In this document: positions 59,458 through 64,000 of the stretch, in pieces | How positions within the stretch are numbered: position 1 is the first letter of the stretch | Layout: each line of letters begins with the position of its first letter | From: Aplectana chamaeleonis | Taxonomy: Eukaryota > Nematoda > Chromadorea > Rhabditida > Cosmocercidae | Assembly: GCA_029168955.1 (NCBI GenBank) | Contig: JAPDOI010000183.1 | Location: 529,501 to 593,500, forward strand | Reading direction: 5' to 3' | DNA: 64,000 bases | Made by a program: the position numbers and the translations under genes | The notes under the pieces: model-generated | What the model was told of the DNA's origin: nothing | The model's database searches: none | The model's input: only the letters and a program-made list of their open reading frames with translations

Positions 59458-60052
59458 TGTTATCACACGCGCAACACGAGTACCTCAAACTTGGGTAATT
59501 GAACCTTTAATAATTCACACAAACCAGATTAACACGAAAACATCATAATCAATACACAATACATAATACATAAATGCAGAAAAATGGAATTCCTTGCGCT
59601 GGCTACCTTATCCAATCTAACGAAGAAATAAATGAGCTTCTTGGGCAGCTGGCTAACAACTAAGCGCTAGAAGAAGTGAATCAGCCTTAAAGACTTACTC
59701 GCAGAATAAGTGATACGCGCCCAGAAGAGTTAATGAGCCTTTTAATCTACTCGCAGAATAGGTGACACGCGCCAAGAGGAATAAAAAATGGTGATATGCC
59801 TTGGTACCATCGACGCGCAATGTATATCCGCCCTGCGCCAGCAAACTTTCTCAGCGCCGGCTGCGCCCGCAATCGTGCTCGCCATCTACAATAACAAAGT
59901 GCATCCCGCAAGCCACAAGATGCCAACAAAGTCTGAGGAGAAAGGCCCATTCCGTACCAAAGAACATATCACAAGAATTATACAGACGATAAACCTCTAC
60001 AAGCGGAACAAGGAAAGGAAACACGCGGAATATCACCGTCGACTTGTCGACA
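59458..60052 (+). repeat. BEL 3' LTR
   Basis: Begins TGTTATCACACGCG just after the envelope stop and ends TTGTCGACA, i.e. TG...CA, about 595 bp. CATGC (60053-60057) follows, matching the left border. The left copy is inverted. Confidence 0.75.
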
Positions 60053-60057
60053 CATGC

Positions 60058-60877
60058 CAAGACTAAAGGAGCTGAACTCTTCACAAAATGTCTCAATGTC
60101 TTCTGGCCCAAAAAGTTAACAAACCAACTCGAGAAAATTCTTTTCTTGATCTTGTTCTAGTAGTATTTGAATATGATCAAATGACTCTAGCCCAACTCCA
60201 GGCCACTGACTGGCCGAACGTTTTCGCGGGGAAGACGTTGCTGTACTCCAATATCGTTTCTGTCTTGTATTTTGTGACCACCTTCCGAAACAGATTGCAT
60301 TTAAATACCAGAGAATTCCCCTGTCAAACTACCCTGACCATATCAAAACTCGATCTTACAAAAACACAGCCTGTTCTATTCATTGCCGGATCCTTCGAAA
60401 CATCCTCTGTACCAGAGAGTTTGCAAAGATATCAGCCACCATAAAGGAAAGTACATGGCGAATCGCGAGCGTCGCCAGATCGCGAGAAAATTCAATGCCT
60501 TATTCAAATACCTTAAGTTCAAGACGATAAAGATAAATGCATAATCAGTTCTTGAAGGGAAAAAGGGTGTATAGATCGTCAAACAAGGAAACTGATGCGT
60601 CTTTCGACCCAACTCGCCTCAAAGTGCTCTATTTTCAATTTTGGAAAAGCAAAAAGGTTAATCGTGCGACATTCTATCCAAATAAGTCTAGAATTTCTCA
60701 ATGGAAACTTCTTTTTGTGATGGAGTTAGTTATGAATTTGATATTGTTATCACAAGACAACAGCCCATTCAATGAAATTTCACCGTACGCGGCCTATAGC
60801 ATTGTCAAAATAAAAATATATTTCACCTCAAAAAATGGAGCTTTTCTGAATTCTGTAGGACATTTACACATGATTGA
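60058..60877 (+). pseudogene. LINE fragment, right part (EN to RT)
   Basis: Continues the LINE from 23276: KGAELFTKC, then in a shifted frame NKPTRENSFLDLVLV (after the endonuclease core in CR1/jockey-type LINEs), DWPNVFAG, and the RT-entry region (RERRQIARKFNALFKYLK; VYRSSNKE). Several frameshifts and stops. Interrupted at about 60878 by composite element copy 2; no clear continuation was found after it. Confidence 0.55.
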
Positions 60878-62738
60878 TTCCAAAAGTTTAACTTCCTGGC
60901 AAAAGTGATGATTTGGCAATGTTATAACTACAAGAAATATAGAATTTAACAAATTTAAGAATTAAAAAAAGCAACTCGAAATATGTTTGAAAATGATTTG
61001 GCATAAAATTACCAGAAGTAATGAAAAACTGGGAAATGTAGTTATATGGCCAAAACCGGATTTGGCGGTCATTCATAGGCCAACTTTTGATAAGTATGTA
61101 GTGACTGACGAGCGATTACATTTTACAAGATTCTCCGTTGAACTTATCAGAGCGAAATCAAGCGCGCATCGTATTTGAGCGTTGCGTTCACATAGCTTGA
61201 CCTATGCTGATTTCCGTATTACCGCTTCAATGAAATGTTTTACGGTTTCCGTTGCGCGCTTGATTTAGCTTTGATAAGTTTAACGGATTATCTTGTAAAA
61301 TGTAATCGCTCGTCAGTCACTACATACTTATCAAAAGTTGGCCTATGAATGACCGCCAAATCCGGTTTTGGTCATTTCACTACATTTCCCAGTTTTTCAT
61401 TACTTCTGGTTATTTTGTGCCAAATGATTTTCAAACATATTTCGAGTTGTTTTTTTTAGAATTTTATTTTGTTAAATTCTATATTTCTTGTAGTTATAAC
61501 ATTGCCAAATCATTACTTTTGCCAGGAAGCTAAACTTTTGGAAATTTCATATATTTTTCCCAAAGGTTCCCTTTATGACCTGATTTTTGCTCAGCGATTC
61601 CCAGTCTGGAGAGGCAAAACCTTTTATGAAAGCTTTCGCCTACGGTAAATAATTGAATCATCACCGATCGGTGTGGTCGGACGACTATAACTCCTAAAAA
61701 TTGTGACCCGCAGACATAAAAAACGACCCTTTGTTTCCTACTCAGGTCCCGTACACGTTTTACGGCATCGTGCGTACTTCCAGTGGGGTCCCGTACACTT
61801 TTTGCGGCGTCATGCGCTTTCCCACTGGGGTCCCGCACACTTTCTTTGGCGTCCTGTGCACTCCCACTTTTAGGCCGCACACTTTCTGCGGAGTTCGGCG
61901 CACTTCCACTTGGGTCTCGCACACTTTCTACGGCGTACGGCGCACTCTCATTCCGGTCCCACACACTTTCTGCGGCGTCCCGCACACTCCCACTGTGGTC
62001 CCGTACATTTTTACAGCGCCCTGCGCACTCCCACTGGGACCCGCACACTTTCTACGACGTCCTGCGCACTTCCACTTGGGTCGCGCACACTTTATACGGC
62101 GTAGGGCGCACTCTCAATCCGGTTCCACACACTTTCTGCGGCGTTCTGCACACTTCCACTGTGGTCCCGTACATTTTTACAGCATACTGCACACTCCCAC
62201 TGTGGTCCCGTACATTTTGACAGCGTCCTGCGCTCTCCCACTGGGGCCCGCACACTTTCTACGGCGTCCTTCGCATTCCAACTGTGGTTCCACAGACTTT
62301 TTACGGCGTCCTGCGCATTCCCGCTGGGGACTCGCGCACTTCTGCTGCGCCCTGCGCACTCCCCAATTTTTATTCACACCAACCGTCTCAAGGAGGAAAC
62401 AATTCCGGGCAGAAGCCTATCATTAGCTGTTTTGATTTTCATTAGTTCATTTTTAAAGTTCAGTGAGCGTCGGATGGTTTACAATAACACGTTTACATGT
62501 TTTTACCCGTCTTGGCCCTCAATGTTGAGGTTCCGCTAAAATTGAGCTAGTTCCAACATTGAATAGGAGCTAGCTGCATCCACTTCCAGCCTCCTGCCAA
62601 AAAATTTACTTTCTAGCTAAATTTTAAGTGTTACGACAAGATCATGAATGCCGTCAGGAAAAAAAGGAGATTAACAGTTTTTCGACCAAAATCACTTGGT
62701 TTCCTCCACTTTCTTGGGGGCCAAGAAACCATCCCACA
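60878..62738 (+). mobile_element. Composite foldback-minisatellite element, copy 2
   Basis: Same order as copy 1: inverted repeat (60878-61167 and about 61252-61547) with an 84-bp loop, spacer, 42-bp array (61738-62365), tail to about 62738, where homology stops before the terminal hairpin. More diverged than copy 1, so older or from another subfamily. Inserted in the LINE. Confidence 0.7.
61738..62365 (-). repeat. 42-bp tandem array, ~15 diverged copies
   Basis: Units such as GTCCCGCACACTTTCT, (T/A)CGGCGT, CCTGCGCACTCCCACT, same orientation as the 56.3-58.4 kb array. Higher divergence between units. Confidence 0.8.
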
Positions 62739-63164
62739 AGGATCATCCCTGCTGTGATCCTAACGGGAGGTGGGGGTGACCCCACCACCACTGTTTGCAG
62801 GGGGTCCACCCCACTGCGAACCGTGTGGAGATGGGCCCATACTTGGGTACCACCTCCCCCCCTCCCCCGAGCCGAGGGGATATCCCCTCGGCGACAAAAA
62901 TTGTCCTCCGGTATCCGGTGGATCTTCTGGAAAGTGACTGAGGCCACCTTCCAAGTCCGGGTCCGAAGAGCCGACTGAGGCACACGGTGAGATGAGGACC
63001 CTTTTATACCAGCAACATTGTTAATACCTTTGTTTAAACATGTCTATGTTCATACGCGTCTTGACAAAGTACACGTAAAACAGGTTTTAACTTGCCTCAA
63101 TAGGCCAGAGCCCAACTTTAACAGGATAATTCCTGAGTGAGAATTTTGTGCCGGTGGCAAATTA
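62739..63164. other. GC-rich intervening segment, no gene
   Basis: Replaces the end of the copy-2 tail; contains GGGGATATCCCC and several G/C homopolymer runs. The open frames (62628-62983 region) are proline/glycine-rich shadows of this composition. Confidence 0.35.
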
Positions 63165-63733
63165 TAATCGTCTCTTTCTGCGGCGCCCTGCGCACTCCTC
63201 AAGTCCTATTCACACCAACCATCTCAAAGAGAGAAAAATCTTGGCCGGAAGCCTATCTCTAGCTGTGTTGATTTTCACTAGTTCATTTTCGAAGTTCAGA
63301 GAACGTCGGATGGTTTGCAATAACATGCTTACATGTTTTTACCCGTCTTGACCCTCAATATTGAGGGTCCGCTAAAATTGAGTTTTCAACTCCGAAATTG
63401 AATAGGAGCTAGCTGCATCCATTTCTAGCCTCCTGCCAAAAAATTAGCTTCCTAGCTCAATTTTAAGTACTGCAACAAGATCGTGAACGCCGTCAGAAAA
63501 AAAAGGAGATTAACAGTTTTTCGACCAAAATCACGTGGTTTTCGCCATTTTTCTCGAGCGCCAAGAAACCATCCCAAACCATTTTTTGGTACATGCACCA
63601 ACTTTTTACGCTCTTCCCAATGGAGAAAAAACCGCATCTCCACAGTTACTCTGAACGCTGATTCCGGAATCGCAGAGTTGCGCATGGTCGAGTTAAAGCC
63701 AAATCTGGTGCGCGCGAAGCGCGCACCACAATT
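63165..63733 (+). mobile_element. Composite element, copy 3 (one unit plus tail)
   Basis: A single 42-bp-type unit (63165-63205) followed by a full tail ending in hairpin GGTGCGCGC-GAA-GCGCGCACC (63707-63727) and ACAATT, as in copy 1. The foldback is absent or lost in 62.7-63.16 kb. Copies 2 and 3 may be one element rearranged. Confidence 0.65.
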
Positions 63734-64000
63734 GGACCACGACGTGCTGAACATTTCATCGTTTAAAAATTTAAAACGGATACTTTGAAGCGAGTTGTGG
63801 CACGCTGAGAGAAATAGCCGCTGCGGCTCCGCGATACTGCCGCTTCGGCACCTACAGGCACCAAAGCGGCACTAAAGAGGAGCTTCGACATTACCGCGGA
63901 GCCGTATCGGCGACACGGAAAATTGTAATACAACTAAGCGAGCCTGAGAAAAAAATACGCACCTGCGATTGTAACGTCCCCTGCCTGATAAAGACAGAGG
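63734..64000. other. No recognisable gene
   Basis: Contains CCGCTTCGGC-type short inverted words at 63805-63880. Nothing else supported. Confidence 0.3.

Larger units (their letters stand above)
23277..60052 (+). mobile_element. BEL/Pao retroelement with inverted LTR ends
   Basis: Left end TGTCGACAAGTCGAC and right end GTCGACTTGTCGACA are inverted copies, and CATGC is duplicated exactly at both borders (23272-23276, 60053-60057). Inside, in plus orientation, come gag, protease, reverse transcriptase, RNase H, integrase and an envelope gene. The left terminal repeat (23277-23970) is the near-identical inverse of the right end (59366-60052) and includes the last 0.1 kb of the envelope region, so the expected direct 5' LTR is missing. 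After subtracting two nested insertions (24.8 kb and 3.5 kb) the element is about 8.5 kb. Many stops make it non-autonomous. Confidence 0.8.

Noticed and set aside
62628..62985. Overlapping 110-codon frames on both strands
   Set aside because: GC-rich, proline/glycine-rich shadows with no domain or splice support.

Overview
This is repeat-dense, intron-bearing metazoan DNA, most likely from a nematode. The pointers are a BEL/Pao retroelement with a phlebovirus-Gc-like envelope gene, Penelope-like GIY-YIG remnants, very short introns (53-70 bp), and two gene starts lying 2-7 nt after a TTTTTTCAG acceptor, as expected for spliced-leader trans-splicing. Nothing looks bacterial or viral. I found no rRNA, tRNA or CRISPR array. 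No ordinary cellular gene is certain; the best host-gene candidate is a small secreted cysteine-rich peptide gene at 17.3 kb with a TATA box, whose paralogue at 6.0 kb is split by a mariner-type foldback element.

Left part (1-23 kb): decayed Penelope-like element (1-1.9 kb), many short inverted-repeat (MITE/foldback) elements, the two secreted-peptide loci, a short 42-bp tandem array (15 kb), and about 1 kb of alternating purine/pyrimidine sequence (15.4-16.5 kb).

Right part (23-64 kb) reads as one nested insertion. A CR1/jockey-like LINE, continuous from 23.27 kb to 60.05 kb, was interrupted by a BEL/Pao element (23277-60052) flanked by the 5-bp duplication CATGC. Unusually, this element ends in inverted rather than direct LTR copies. 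Its envelope gene was interrupted twice: by a 24.8-kb PIF/Harbinger-type unit (30218-55016, 21-bp terminal inverted repeats, 3-bp duplication CAG), and by a 3.5-kb composite element (about 55491-58973) made of a 300-bp foldback, a 42-bp minisatellite and a tail ending in a GC hairpin. A second composite element sits in the LINE at 60.88 kb, and a tail copy at 63.2 kb.

The Harbinger-type unit carries two convergent spliced genes: a Myb/SANT-like accessory protein (+ strand, 46.1-47.6 kb) and a HARBI1-like DDE transposase (- strand, 49.5-53.3 kb). Both are damaged. It also holds a 6.7-kb array of about 160 copies of a 42-bp unit and a dozen smaller insertions. The 42-bp unit is recognisably one family at four loci in both orientations, which links the Harbinger unit, the composite elements and the 15-kb locus.
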